A DNA stretch of 64,000 bases from Branchipolynoe longqiensis (lineage: Eukaryota > Annelida > Polychaeta > Phyllodocida > Polynoidae). Below are positions 44,975 to 57,060 of this stretch, in pieces; the stretch's first letter is position 1; each line of letters starts with the position of its first letter. The notes below the pieces were generated by a model. That model searched no databases and was not told the origin of the DNA. It saw only the letters and a program-made list of their open reading frames with translations. Where the stretch lies: assembly GCA_030323885.1 (NCBI GenBank), contig JASIRB010003188.1, positions 19,779 through 83,778 of the forward strand, read 5' to 3'. Position numbers and translations under genes: made by a program.

Positions 44975-45189
44975 TATATACATAAAAAAACAATAATGAA
45001 AGTGTCCACATACAGTGTATATTGCATTCATAACCAAGTCAAAGTCAAAGCCAATGTTCGGTTAAACCAATGATCGGTTAATCCAAACAAATTTCTAGGG
45101 TTCCTTCAAGTTTGGTTTAACAGGGTTATAGTGTATATACATATATTTGTATAGGACACTGTCAATAGAATACAGCCATATACCTCTGC

Positions 45190-48098
45190 ATATATATATG
45201 GATAGTGATAAGCCCCTTATCGCGTGTAATAAGGTCTGCAGTGAAGTGCTATATATATGGATAGTGATAAGCCCCTTATCGCATGTAATAAGGTCTGCAG
45301 TGTAGTGCTATATATATGGATAGTGATAAGCCCCTTATCGCGTGTAATAAGGTCTGCAGTGTAGCGCTATATATATGGATAGTGATAAGCCCCTTATTGC
45401 ATGTAATAAGGTCTGCAGTGTAGTGCTATATATATGGATAGTGATAAGCCCCTTATCGCGTGTAATAAGGTCTGCAGTGTAGTGCTATATATATGGATAG
45501 TGATAAGCCCCCTTATCGCGTGTAATAAGGTCTGCAGTGTAGTGCTATATATATGGATAGTGATAAGCCCCTTATCGCGTGTAATAAGGTCTGCAGTGAA
45601 GTGCTATATATATGGATAGTGATAAGCCCCCTTATCGCATGTAATAAGGTATGCAGTGTAGTGCTATATATATGGATAGTGATAAGCCCCTTATCGCGTG
45701 TAATAAGGTCTGCAGTGAAGTGCTATATATATGGATAGTGATAAGCCCCTTATCACGTGTAATAAGGTCTGCAGTGTAGTGCTATATATATGGATAGTGA
45801 TAAGCCCCTTATCGCGTGTAATAAGGTCTGCAGTGTAGTGCTATATATATGGATAGTGATAAGCCCCTTATCGCGTGTAATAAGGTCTGCAGTGCAGTTC
45901 TATATATATGGATAGTGATAAGCCCCCTTATGGCGTGTAATAAGGTCTGCAGTGAAGTGCTATATATATATATGGATAGTGATAAGCCCCTTATCGCGTG
46001 TCATAAGGTCTGCAGTGAAGTGCTATATATATATGGATAGTGATAAGCCCCTTATCACGTGTAATGAGGTATGCAGTGTAGTGCTATATATATGGATCAT
46101 GATAAGCCCCTTATCGCGTGCAATAAGGTCTGCAGTGTAGTGCTATATATATGGATAGTGATAAGCCCCTTATCGCATGCAATAAGGTCTGCAGTGAAGT
46201 GCTATATATATGGATAGTGATAAGCCCCTTATCGCGTGTCATAAGGTCTGCAGTGAAGTGCTATATATATGGATAGTGATAAGCCCCTTATCGCGTGTAA
46301 TAAGGTCTGCAGTGTAGTGCTATATATATGGATAGTGATAAGCCCCTTATCACGTGTAATAAGGTCTGCAGTGTAGTGCTATTTATATGGATAGTGATAA
46401 GCCCCTTATCGCGTGTAATAAGGTATGCAGTGAAGTGCTATATATATGGATAGTGATAAGCCCCTTATTGCGTGTAATAAGGTCTGCAGTGAAGTGCTAT
46501 ATATATGGATAGTGATAAGCCCCCTTATCGCGTGTAATAAGGTCTGCAGTGTAGTGCTATATATATGGATAGTGATGAGCCCATTATCGTGTGTAATAAG
46601 GTCTGCAGCGTAGTGCTACATATATGGATAGTGATACGCCCCTTATCGCGTGTAATAAGGTCTGCAGTGAAGTGCTATATATATGGATAGTGATAAGCCC
46701 CCTTATCGCGTGTAAAAAGGTCTGCAGTGTAGTGCTATATATATGGATAGTGATAAGCCCCCTTATTGTGTGTAATAAGGTCTGCAGTGAAGTGCTATAT
46801 ATATGGATAGTGATAAGCCCCTTATCGCGTGTCATAAGGTCTGCAGTGAAGTGCTATATATATGGATAGTGATAAGCCCCTTATCGCATGTATTAAGGTC
46901 TGCAGTGTAGTGCTATATATATGGATAGTGATAAGCCCCTTATCGTGTGTAATAAGGTCTGCAGTGTAGTGCTATATATATGGATAGTGATAAGCCCCTT
47001 ATCGCGTGTAATAAGGTCTGCAGTGAAGTGCTATATATATGGATAGTGATAAGCCCCTTATCGCGTGTAATAAGGTCTGCAGTGAATTGCTATATATATG
47101 GATAGTGATAAGCCCCTTATCGCGTGTCATAAGGTCTGCAGTGAAGTGCTATATATATGGGTAGTGATGAGCCCTTTATCGCGTGTAATAAGGTCTGCAG
47201 TGTAGTGCTATATATATGGATAGTGATAAGCCCCCTTATCGCGTGTAATAAGGTCTGCAGTGAAGTGCTATATATATGGATAGTGATAAGCCCCTTATTG
47301 CGTGTCATAAGGTCTGCAGTGAAGTGCTATATATATGGATAGTGATAAGCCCCTTATCGCGTGTAATAAGGTCTGCAGTGAAGTGCTATATATATGGATA
47401 GTGATAAGCCCCTTATCACGTGAAATAAGGTCTGCCGTGTAGTGCTATATATATGGATAGTGATAAGCCCCCTTATCGCGTGTAATAAGGTCTGCAGTGA
47501 AGTGCTATATATATGGATAGTGATAAGCCCCTTATCGCATGTAATAAGGTATGCAGTGTAGTGCTATCTATATATGGATAGTGCTAAGCCCCTTATTGTG
47601 TGTAATAAGGTCTGCAGTGTAGTGCTATATATATATGGATAGTGATAAGCCCCTTATCATGTGTAATAAGGTCTGCAGTGAAGTGCTATATATATGGATA
47701 GTGATAAGCCCCCTTATCGCGTGTAATAAGGTCTGCAGTGTAGTGCTATATATATGGATAGTGATAAGCCCCTTATCACGTGTAATAAGGTGTGCAGTGA
47801 AGTGCTATATATATGGATAGTGATAAGCCCCCTTATCGCGTGTAATAAGGTCTGCAGTGTAGTGCTATATATATGGATAGTGATAAGCCCCCTTATCGCG
47901 TGTAATAAGGTCTGCAGTGTAGTGCTATATATATGGATAGTGATAAGCCCCCTTATCGTGTGTAATAAGGTCTGCAGTGAAGTGCTATATATATGGATAG
48001 TGATAAGCCCCTTATCGCGTGTCATAAGGTCTGCAGTGTAGTGCTATATATATGGATAGTGATAAGCCCCTTATCGCGTGTAATAAGGTCTGCAGTGT
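45190..48098. repeat. Satellite-like array, 59-bp unit, about 49 copies
   Basis: Units read tatatatatggatagtgata, agccccttatcgcgtgtaat, aaggtctgcagtgwagtgc. Each holds the inverted repeat GATAAG-ccc-CTTATC. Common variants: gaagtg or tagtg at the unit end, four or five C, cgcg/cacg/tgcg, gtaat/gtcat. Both strands give 61-103-codon ORFs that come only from the unit. Confidence 0.98.
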
Positions 48099-48099
48099 A

Positions 48100-48200
48100 G
48101 TGTGCCCCCCCCTATGCTGTGGTGGTTGGGGGGGGGGGTCTCCCAGCATCCTCTACTCCCCCCCCCCTGCGTAGGGGGGGGGGGGGCGCAGACTACATGT
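48100..48200. repeat. Alternating poly(C)/poly(G) runs
   Basis: Runs of 8-12 C or G alternate (48106, 48128, 48161, 48175), able to pair with each other or to form G-quadruplexes. It sits at the right edge of the 59-bp array. Confidence 0.8.
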
Positions 48201-48274
48201 GCTTGGAAGTTATGTATAGGTCGTGGTCAATAGGTGTGTATATTTACCCTGCTAAAGTACCACCATTGATCATG

Positions 48275-48550
48275 ACCTGACGGGATGCGCAACTCGCGGA
48301 AGGTCGTGGGTTCGATCCCCGCCCAAGTCAAGTCTAGCATTGATTAAAATGATATTTGTCAGCACCTTGCCTGACATTCGGGATTACTAGGATAAGGAAA
48401 GGCCTGATTTAGCTCAATGTCAGAATACTATTGAATGGGCGGCATGGTATCTCAATGCAGCAGCACTATGAAGTGTATGTATTTAGCAAATCGATACCCA
48501 TCTTGATATGACAGCAGATGTTGTTGAGACGTGAAACTTCAATAACCTAA
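48275..48550 (+). mobile_element. SINE family 1, diverged copy
   Basis: Head from about acgggatgcgcaactcgcgg with B box gtgggttcgatccccgccc; body atgatatttgtcagcacctt; tail gttgttgagacgtgaaact. Confidence 0.78.
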
Positions 48551-48581
48551 AATAATGCTGCAGCTGGATGTAGACAGTGAA

Positions 48582-49450
48582 GGGGCTGTCACATTAGGCT
48601 ACGCATAGGCCATCATACGCCGTCATACGCCGTCATACGCCGTCATACGCCGTCATGCGCCGTCATACGCCGATCCTCCAACAAGCCTGTTTCCTTGCTC
48701 GAAATGTTCAGCATATGGCAGCGTATGGATCATACGCTGCTCATACGCTAGGCGTACGCTATGCATACGCCAGCATAGGTTACACATAGGTTAGGGGTAC
48801 GTCGGCATAGGTTGGGCATATGCTGGATTGAGACCCACCAGGTGTCTCTTGCGTACCCCCAATGTTCTGTAAAAGTGGTGTCACACTACGGCGTACGGCG
48901 TTAGCGTATGGATTTTCGACCCATACCCCGTCATATGCCGTCATACATTTCACATACGCTATGCATACGCTACGCATATGCCGGCATACGGTGTCATATG
49001 CCGTCATACGCCATCATACGCCCTCATACGCGCGTCCGTCCAAATTTTGTTTGAGCACGCTCACAAATTTTCGGCGTATGGCGGCGTATGGCTCATACGC
49101 TGCTCATACGCTGCTCATATGCTCGACGTATGCTATGCATATGCTGACATAGGTTACGCATAGGTTGGGCGTACGCTGAACTTGTCAATCACAACCGTCA
49201 AACCTCATCACAGTACGCTTCGCATAGGTCGGGATATGCTTTGAATACGCCGCCATAGGCTAGGGGTAGGTTAGGCAAAGGTTAGGCATAGGTTAGGCAT
49301 AGGTTAGGCATATGCTGGGCATACACTTCAGATGCTGCTGGGACCTCGTGCATAGCGTATGACGGCGTATGACGGCGTATGACGGTGTATGGGTCGAAAA
49401 CCGCATACGCCGGCATACGCTAACGCCATACGCCGTAATGTGACAGGGCC
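48582..49450. mobile_element. MITE-like element filled with CATACG repeats (nested)
   Basis: Ends GGGGCTGTCACATTA (48582-48596) and, reversed from 49450, GGCCCTGTCACATTA. The interior is made of catacgccgt / cgtatggc units in both directions, so it can fold on itself. A second left end (gtggtgtcacactacggcg, 48875) matches the right end further inward (cgttagcgtatg, tttcgaccc), suggesting one copy inside another. Confidence 0.7.
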
Positions 49451-49534
49451 TTGACTGGTGCTTGTGGGGCCCTCTAGTGACACGCGGTTACACTAGATAC
49501 ACCCCCATTGTTCATTATGCTTTTTTTACGAGTA

Positions 49535-50275
49535 CTGGGGCCATATGCAGGAAGCGGTGTTATCGAGCCAAAACGCGTTTAGACGGGATTTCTGGTTTAG
49601 CGCCGAAAAGTCAGAATGTACGAGTCAGTGATAGGCCTAACACCACGCATTTAAGGTCTACGACACTAACCCCGTTTCATATGACATTTACCGGTGGTGT
49701 TAGCGAAAGGTTATGGCCAAATCTATTAAATGCTATCATATTTAACAGAATTATATATGCAATAAGTGAAATTTGATTAAATTAACCCTAAATTCGAAGC
49801 AATATTAACGATGCCGGCGTTACGGCGGAGATATTAATAGTTATATTTTCGAATCGATGAACGTAAAGTAAACAAATCGGCGTCGCCACCACATCGACGT
49901 CGCTTTCCATACTGGCGGCAGGGACGGTTTGTTTACTGTACGTTCGTCGATTCGAAAATATAAATATTAATATCGCCGCTGTTACGGCGGCAGCGTTAAT
50001 ATTGCTTCGAATTTAGGGTTAATTTCCTCAAAGTTCACTTATTGCGTATTTAATTATGTTAAATATGATAGCATTTAATAGATTTAAGCCAAATATATGG
50101 GTACAGACGCAGAGGGATTTCCCAAATCTATAAATAAATTCACATTTAGCTATAATGAAAGTGTTACGCGCTCCTGCATACGACTTGACACAGTTCCCGA
50201 CGTCGGTGATAGCTAAATGGTAACAGGCTCTAACACCAAACCCCGCTAACACTGACTGCTGCATATGGCCCCTGG
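49535..50275. mobile_element. MITE family 1 copy M2
   Basis: Left ctggggccatatgcaggaag; right, reversed, ccaggggccatatgcagcag. Interior shared with M1 and M4: tctattaaatgctatcatat, aaattaaccctaaattcgaa, cgccgc/gcggcg blocks and atagatttgggaaatccctc (reversed). No coding capacity. Confidence 0.8.
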
Positions 50276-50329
50276 AGTTGGTTCCTCATAAATAACCCAG
50301 TGTTTAGATGCCCCGGCCAACTTAACAAT

Positions 50330-50385
50330 AAACAACAATTATTGTTGCTACTATTGTTATTATTATTATTATTGTTATTAGCAGT
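50330..50385. repeat. (TTA)n/(TTG)n microsatellite
   Basis: attgttattattattattat run with neighbouring attgttgcta. Confidence 0.85.
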
Positions 50386-50754
50386 AGTAGTATTTAACCA
50401 TCGCGCAGGTTCGGGAATCTTTTATGGCAGATGACAAAGTCTTCTTACTTTATCTGTTTAGGAACTTAATTGTTGGAATAGTACTCCGATGATGACAATT
50501 GAACAGCTAGATTCAGAGATGGATACATCATACATTTACGCAGCACATGACCGCATTGAAATAGAACAATCTATGTATTATATTGTTTGCACATTTGTGG
50601 TGCAGGATATACTCTTTGTGGGTAAATGTGCTCTCGATAGGAGTTTTTGTTGTTGCACTTCTGTGTTACCAGCAAGGGTTTGATAAATTAGACACTTTGA
50701 GCCGGCATAAGGCGTGTCAACCTAGGACACCAGGCTTCTCGAACCAGGCCTACA

Positions 50755-51010
50755 TGGTGTTCTCTGTGGCGGAGTGGTTAGAGTGTCCGACTTTTTTCTA
50801 GGTCAGACTCCTAATCTGAAGGTCAGTGGTTCGATTCCCCGTGCCCCCACCTCTGCCAATTTGGATTTCTACCGCTGTGCCTAACTTACAGCATCATCAA
50901 AGGCCAGATGCTCTCATAGCATGTCTATGTGGTGTGGGAGGTTAAAAATCCCTTGGGTCAGTAAAAGTGTAGGCTTGGGCTTTCTATCGACAAACTGTCT
51001 AATGTTGAAG
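50755..51010 (+). mobile_element. tRNA-headed SINE, family 2, copy 1
   Basis: Head gtggcggagtggttagagtg (A box) and gtggttcgattccccgtgc (B box), then a body with tttggatttctaccgctgtg, atgtctatgtggtgtgggag and aaaatcccttgggtcagtaa. The copy at 57061 is closely similar over about 250 bp. The head has an extra ttttttctagg segment before the anticodon-like part, in both copies. Confidence 0.85.
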
Positions 51011-51268
51011 AAAAAACAGCAAATGAGCACTCATATGGAGTCAAGCCTAAACACATGACCATTTTTCAGAGGGCTGCTGGTTACCGTCTTACTGTTGCCT
51101 GACACTCGTTATCGACGCTGGTAACAAGTGTCATATTCACTAATAGTTGAGCTTAACTACCATTCGAATTGTGTCGACACTGTTACAAGTCTGACTGCAT
51201 GCCGCAGTCAGTCTGTTGGTGGGGTTCCTTCTCTGTGTACATCAAACAATCCTGCCTAATAGCCACGC

Positions 51269-52267
51269 AGGGGCCATATTCATGAGCTCGGGGTACGCTT
51301 AGCCGGAGGGTAGGCTTAACCGTTGGGTAGGTATCCCGCGGGTTAACGGAGGAGATTAATTGGGTCAATGGGTATTCACCAATGCACTAGCCGGTGCGGA
51401 TAGCTACCCGTTCGATTATTTATAGATTTGGGAATTCCCTCCAGTCGCTGCGTTGTTTACTTTAGATTCGTCGATTCGAAAATATCAATATCGCCGCCGT
51501 TACGGCATCAGTGTTAATTTCGCTTCGGATTTAGGGTTAATTTGAATAAATTTCACTTATTGTGTATGTAATTGTGTTAAATATGACAGCATTGAATAGA
51601 TTTGGGCGTAAGGAATTCACGCCGATTCGGCGGCGACGGTGGCGGCCATTTTTGCGCTGATTTGTGTACTTTACATTCGTCGATTCGAAAATATCAATAT
51701 CACCGCCGTTACGGCGTCAGCGTTAATTTCGCTTCGGATTTAGGGTTAATTTGAGCAAATTTCACTTATTGGGTATTTAAATCTATCAAATCTGATCGCA
51801 TTGAATAGATTTGAGCATAAGAAATTCACGCCGATTCGGCGGCGACGGCGGCGGCCATGTTTGGTTAACGTTGGACAGTATGGATATCGACGTTGCTGCG
51901 GAGGCGGCGATTTGTGTACTTTACATTGGTCGATTCGAAAATATTAATATCGCCGCCGTTACGGCGTCAGCGTTAATTTCGCTTCGGATTTAGGGTTAAT
52001 TTGAATAAATTTCACTTATTGCGTATTTAAATCTATCAAATATGATCGCATTGAATAGATTCAGAACCACACACACTCACTATCCCCTTGGGATAGTGGC
52101 TTACCCCTGGGTCGAAATTGGGGTAGCGTACCCTCCGGATAGAGCCCCAGGGTAGTGCTACCCCGAGCTCATGAATAAGGATTTTCCGCCGTTAGCCGGG
52201 GGGGTAGCGTACCCCCCGGTTACAGCCTCAGGGTAGCGCTACCCCGAGCTCATGAATATGGCCCCAG
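51269..52267. mobile_element. MITE family 1 copy M3 with internal tandem units
   Basis: Ends caggggccatattcatgagc (51269) and its inverted match at 52248-52267; the match continues through ctcgggg. The interior has three diverged units of about 200-250 bp starting tcgattcgaaaatat (51471, 51680, 51930), each with the cgccgccgttacggc palindrome-like block. No gene. Confidence 0.8.
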
Positions 52268-52713
52268 GTGTATCAAATGATGTTGCTGGCACGGAGGAAA
52301 AATAACTCCCAGTGATATATATCTAGATTATAAAAGGATTTCTCTCAATGCTCAATGGAGAATATCTTATCATCCATTCACTCAAGTTGAGCACGATGGG
52401 TGAGAGCCCCCCTACCGGACCCCCCCCCCCCCCACCACCACCACCTCTCATACACACATACTTCCCAATGAAGCAGGTCATGGGGTCAATTCGCAACCGA
52501 GTCAAATCAATGACTTATCAAATGTACACATCTTTATCAAGCCTGACACTCAGTATTTTAGTATCACGCAAGAACTCGTTGGCATTTCATAATTTGACGG
52601 ACTGGCATATCGCTTCAAAGTTCTAGCTGCATGGCAGCACAGCGGGGCAGTACTATAAAGTCACAAATGAGAGTTCACTGAGACAAATTCATATCTATCC
52701 TTATTCATATGAC

Positions 52714-53052
52714 GTGAACCGGGCTCGGTGGCTGAATCGATAGAGCGCAAGCTTCCCGTGCTGAAGGTCGTGAGTTCGAATCCCAGCCGAGTTAAACGAA
52801 TGACTTTAAAATTGATACTGCTACCTAGATTGGCCTTCAGCATTAATAGGATAGGACAAGGACTGATTATCACAGTACCAGGATAATGTGACTGTGTGGG
52901 ATATTGGGTCATGGTGCCGGCAGCCTGGTTTCCTAGTGGGGCAGCTCTAAAAAGTCCCCATGAGTGCACACTGTCACAATTCGGTACCCATCCTGATATG
53001 ACCATAGATATTGCTAGGACGTAAAACAAAAACAACACAAAACAAAACAAAA
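52714..53052 (+). mobile_element. tRNA-derived SINE, family 1, with target duplication
   Basis: Head ggctcggtggctgaatcgat, gtgagttcgaatcccagcc; body; tail gctaggacgtaaaac with (aacaa)n. Flanked by TCATATGAC at 52705-52713 and 53053-53061. The second dated insertion of this family. Confidence 0.92.
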
Positions 53053-53215
53053 TCATATGACCATAGTTGTGTGTTCCATGGAAAGCCCCGATTAACTAAA
53101 CCAAACCAAAACGATTCGACAACCCACCACGCGTTGCACAATCACCGAGGCCTTCGGAGTAAACTCTTCTGGCTAATAGTTGGTACAGCGTGAATACTTC
53201 CCCTAGGTTGCAGTG

Positions 53216-53425
53216 TCCACTACCATCTCGGCTACGACGTGGCCTATCAGTCACAATTGTCGTGGACAATCCGCCCCGGACCTATCAGACGTCTGGTAAT
53301 AAAGCATGAGTACATATTTGTCTGAGTTTATTGGCCTCAGCCTCCTCGCCTCGTGGCGATCTGTTACACACGTGGCGGAACCAGCGATAAGGAGGCGGAC
53401 ACATCACCAAACCGGAAACAGGTTT
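53216..53425 (+). mobile_element. Possible LTR end with primer-binding site
   Basis: aataaagcatgagtacatat (polyadenylation signal), then cctcgtggcgatctgttaca and tggcggaaccagcgataagg, which has the layout of an LTR 3' end followed by a tRNA-primer site. No second LTR or gag was seen. Tentative. Confidence 0.3.
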
Positions 53426-53769
53426 GCCAGGAAGCTAGCATTCAATAGGGATGCCACAACAAAGAAGGTACAGTGGTAGCGGCCTTCAAAGAACAACTAT
53501 GCATCCAGGCATTGCTCGCATCCTTGGCATTGTTGTTTTGATATAGCAAATGTGCTGCTGCATTCAAAATCAAGTTTGTACATTGACAAATTATGTTATG
53601 CATGGCAGGAGTTTGCCAATTACAGGGATCGGTGAAGGAAGGTACTACTGTATGTGAAATGGGTGTCCAACGTCCAATTATTGCATTCTACAGACATTTT
53701 TTCCATAGTCTACTAGTTTGCGATATGTAGACGAATGTGTGCATGAGGACCCATTGAAGTTTGTTTCTT

Positions 53770-54076
53770 CTGTTTGGGTTTACATCCTAGCAACATGTAT
53801 GGTCATATCAGGACCGGTACCGATTTGAGACAGTGAACACTCATGGCGACTTTATACTGCTACCCCAATGTGAGACCCGGCTGCCACCTCCCTGACCCAC
53901 TTTCCCACTCGGGCACATTATCTTAATACTGAGCTAACCAGACATTGTCAAATTCTAGCAATGCTGAATGCCAGGCTAGGTAGTGACAAGTATCAATTTA
54001 ACTCGGCTGGAATTCGGACTTCCAACCTTCTGCACGGGAATCCTGCGCTCTACTGATTGTGCCACTGCGTCCAGTG
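53770..54076 (-). mobile_element. tRNA-derived SINE, family 1 (full length)
   Basis: Minus strand: tail gtttacatcctagcaacatg, body gcacattatcttaatactga, head tactgattgtgccactgcgt at about 54050-54070. Confidence 0.87.
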
Positions 54077-54110
54077 GACCCACTGGATACTAAATGCACT
54101 GATTCAACTT

Positions 54111-55552
54111 AATGCTGCAGTCACACTACGACGACAAGGGGGTGACGACAGCCCGGCGACTGGGATTTTGTGAAATCCCGACGACATATGCAAATTCGGG
54201 CTAAGTTGGACGACAATCGGACGACATCGGGACGACATCAGGACGACAGACCGGACGACAGCGGGACGACAGTGTCTGTGTGTCTGTGTCTGTGTGTGTG
54301 TGACTCTGTGTCTCTGTGAATGTCTCTATGTGTGTGTCTGTGTCTCTGTGTGTGTCTCTGTGTGTGTCTCTGTGTGTGTGACTCTGTGTCTGTGTGTGTG
54401 TCTCTATGTGTGTGTGTCTCTGTGTCTGTGTGTGTCTTTGTGTGTGTGTCTCTGTGTTTCTGTGTGTGTGTCTCTGTGTGTGTATCTGTGTGTGTGACTT
54501 TGTCTCTGTGTGTCTCTATGTGTGTGTATGTGTATCTTTGTGTATCTCTGTGTGTCTCTGTGTTTCTGTGTGTCTATGTGTGTGTCTGTGTGTGTGTCTC
54601 TGTGTGTCTGTGTGTCTCTGTGTCTCTGAGAGTGAGAGTGAGAGTCAGACTGAGAGTGAGAGTCAGAGTCAGACTGAGTGTGAGAATGAGAGTGAGAGTG
54701 AGAGTCAGACTGAGAGTGAGAGTGAGAGTCAGACTGAGAGTCAGACTGAGAGTGAGAGTCAGACTGAGAGTCAGAGTCAGACTGAGAGTCAGAGTCAGAG
54801 TCAGAGTCAGAGTCAGAGTCAGACTGAGAGTGAGAGTGAGAGTCAGACTGAGAGTGAGAGTGAGAGTCAGACTGAGAGTCAGACTGAGAGTCAGACTGAG
54901 AGTGAGAGTGAGAGTGAGAGTCAGACTGAGAGTGAGAGTGAGGCACACACAGAGACACAGACCCACACACACAGACACAGACACACACAGAGACACAGAC
55001 ACACACAGAGACACAGACACACACAGACACAGACACACAGACACACACAGAGACACAGACACACACACAGACACAGACACACACACAGACACAGACACAC
55101 ACAGATACAGACACAGACACACAGACACAGACACACACATAGACACAGACACACACCCACAGAGACACAGAGACACACACATAGACACACATAGACACAC
55201 ATAGACACAGACACACAGAGACACAGAGACACACACATAGACACACATAGACACACATAGATGACACCTTAGCGACAACGACAACACCGTATTGACACCA
55301 TAGTGACACCGTATCGACAGCAGACCGACATCGGCTGTCGTCGATTGTCGTCGAAGTTTTTCAACATGTCCAAAAAGCCTACGACAACCCGGCGACAGTT
55401 GAGCAACAGTGGAGAAACTGGAGGTGTCGCGGAGGTGCCGCGGCGACAGCTGCACGACAGCTGCGTGACAATCGACGACAATCGACGACAGACCGGAAGT
55501 CGCTGTCGCTGGGCTGTCGCGCCGCTTGTCGTCGTAGTGTGACAGCCACATT
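54111..55552. mobile_element. Long foldback MITE filled with microsatellite
   Basis: The ends share a perfect 19-bp inverted repeat GTCACACTACGACGACAAG (54120-54138; reversed at 55525-55543), with aatg.tgc. outside. Next to the ends, gacgaca/tgtcgtc units. Inside, a left arm of (gtgtctct)n (54270-54630), a middle of agtgagagtcagactgag units (54630-54945), and a right arm of (cacagagaca)n (54945-55255), which is the complement of the left arm. No genuine ORF. Confidence 0.8.
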
Positions 55553-56598
55553 ACCTCTATCGTGCACTATGGAATCGTCCTCATACCTTCTTAGCATTAT
55601 ATATCATGGGATAGCGTGTGTCAAATCGGGCCTTCAGAGAGTGAACTTCAACCTCACGTTACTAGTGGTACTTACAACAAGCGGCACACTCTGCCTAGAG
55701 TGGTACTCGAACCCACATCTCTGCATTTCCGATGCAAACGGCCTGCCAATAGGAGTATTCCCAGCGGTTGTCCCTCAGGAAGGCCTGAAGCTGCGACCCA
55801 GCACACCGGGTCGCAGCTTCAGCTTGCATTTTGGTAAGTGGGCGAGGTAGTGAATACGCATACCCCATGATCAAGGAAGTGGTATTTTACTCGATGTAAA
55901 ATATTTGCTAGAACAATGTCATTGTAATTTCCATTAGAGACTAATATATGACAAGAAGTGTACCAAGTCTGGTTATCAGAAGGCTATAGGTGTATAAGTG
56001 TACATTATAAGTTCCACAGTGAAGGATCTGTCTTGGAGGGAGGAAACTATCCCGATATTCCGCCTGGAGGCTGTAGCTGCAACCTTGACCTTTGAGAGAT
56101 TATTTCACGTCTTCAATAAGAAATGGGTGATTAACGGAAAATGGCGTTCATCTCATTGAGTGTTTTCAAAGGATCAAATAAAACAAAGCAACAGTTTTAA
56201 TACACTGTGGAAAAGATGGCAGGTGACCCGAGAGAGTGTATTTATTGCGCTTATGCAAATGTTGAAAGGTATCAGATTTTAAAATGAAATAGTAAACCAA
56301 AGCAATAAAGCAACATTCAGAATGTACAGATGTAAATCTAAATATATTTTTCCTAATAATTGAAGCCATGCAAAATTAAAGCCAAACGTACTTAAATGTC
56401 TAAACCCAGCTTATTAGTATATTCAGATAGTTGTGCTAATAGAGAATTATCGCCACCAACCCCCTGCCCTCTGACGGCAGTGACATGAACTAATGTTATG
56501 ACCAGAACGGTTCACCATGCAGCATGTTCTGTGGAAAAGGTCTTATAGAGGATTTCCATCACTAAGCCTCCCTCTGATGGCAGTAGGAATAACTATTC
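55553..56598. other. Unclassified region with a perfect hairpin
   Basis: gaagctgcgaccc (55787-55799) and gggtcgcagcttc (55808-55820) form a 13-bp stem with an 8-nt loop. A minus-strand tRNA-like tail (gtgggttcgagtaccac) lies at about 55690-55720. 56450-56580 resembles 12100-12230. No gene recognised. Confidence 0.5.
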
Positions 56599-56599
56599 T

Positions 56600-56668
56600 T
56601 CCGGGTAGTTGGTTGTTGGAGTTTTACATCCTGGCAACATTTAAGGTCATACCAGGACGAGGTTCTGG
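56600..56668 (-). mobile_element. SINE family 1, 3'-end fragment
   Basis: ttggagttttacatcctggc and aacatttaaggtcataccag, the reversed tail. Confidence 0.7.
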
Positions 56669-56956
56669 GTTGTAATCCACCACATGGAAAAGGTGTATTA
56701 TGGGCTTTCACGGAAGTTGTCAGAGAACCAACTGGCTTAGAACCCTGACATAAACACAAACAAACTGTGGATGAATTCTGGGAAAAAAGAAAAGGATTGT
56801 TTCGTTTGCTTCTTCACGACGTGCTCAGGGAACAGACCGCTTATTGCTGCCTCCGTCACACATGGGGCTGCTTTGGTAGGCAAGACGCCGGTGTCCATTT
56901 GTATTAGCTTGACCTCCTCGATGGCAAGGTCCTTGATGGACATCCGTCAGACAAGA

Positions 56957-57045
56957 TGACCGGGCGCAGTGGCCGAATCGGTAGAGCGCAGGCCTCCTGT
57001 GCGGGAGATCGGGAGTTCTAAATTTAATCCGAGCACTGAGGCACA
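56957..57045 (+). mobile_element. SINE family 1, head fragment
   Basis: gaccgggcgcagtggccgaa, atcggtagagcgcaggcctc and cgggagttctaaatttaatc; closest to the family head consensus at its 5' end, then lost. Confidence 0.8.
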
Positions 57046-57060
57046 TTGAGCATGAGCATG

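Noticed and set aside
45434..48041. Many 60-103-codon ORFs on both strands
   Set aside because: All are the 59-bp unit translated; frame shifts with each extra C.
43418..48098. Regularly spaced repeats as a CRISPR array
   Set aside because: Units are contiguous with no unique spacers, and the context is an animal genome.
54320..55551. ORFs of 266-325 codons on both strands
   Set aside because: They run through (gtgtct)n, (gagagtcagact)n and (cacaga)n microsatellite; repeats of Ser/Val/Cys/Leu or Arg/Thr/His only, open in several frames at once.
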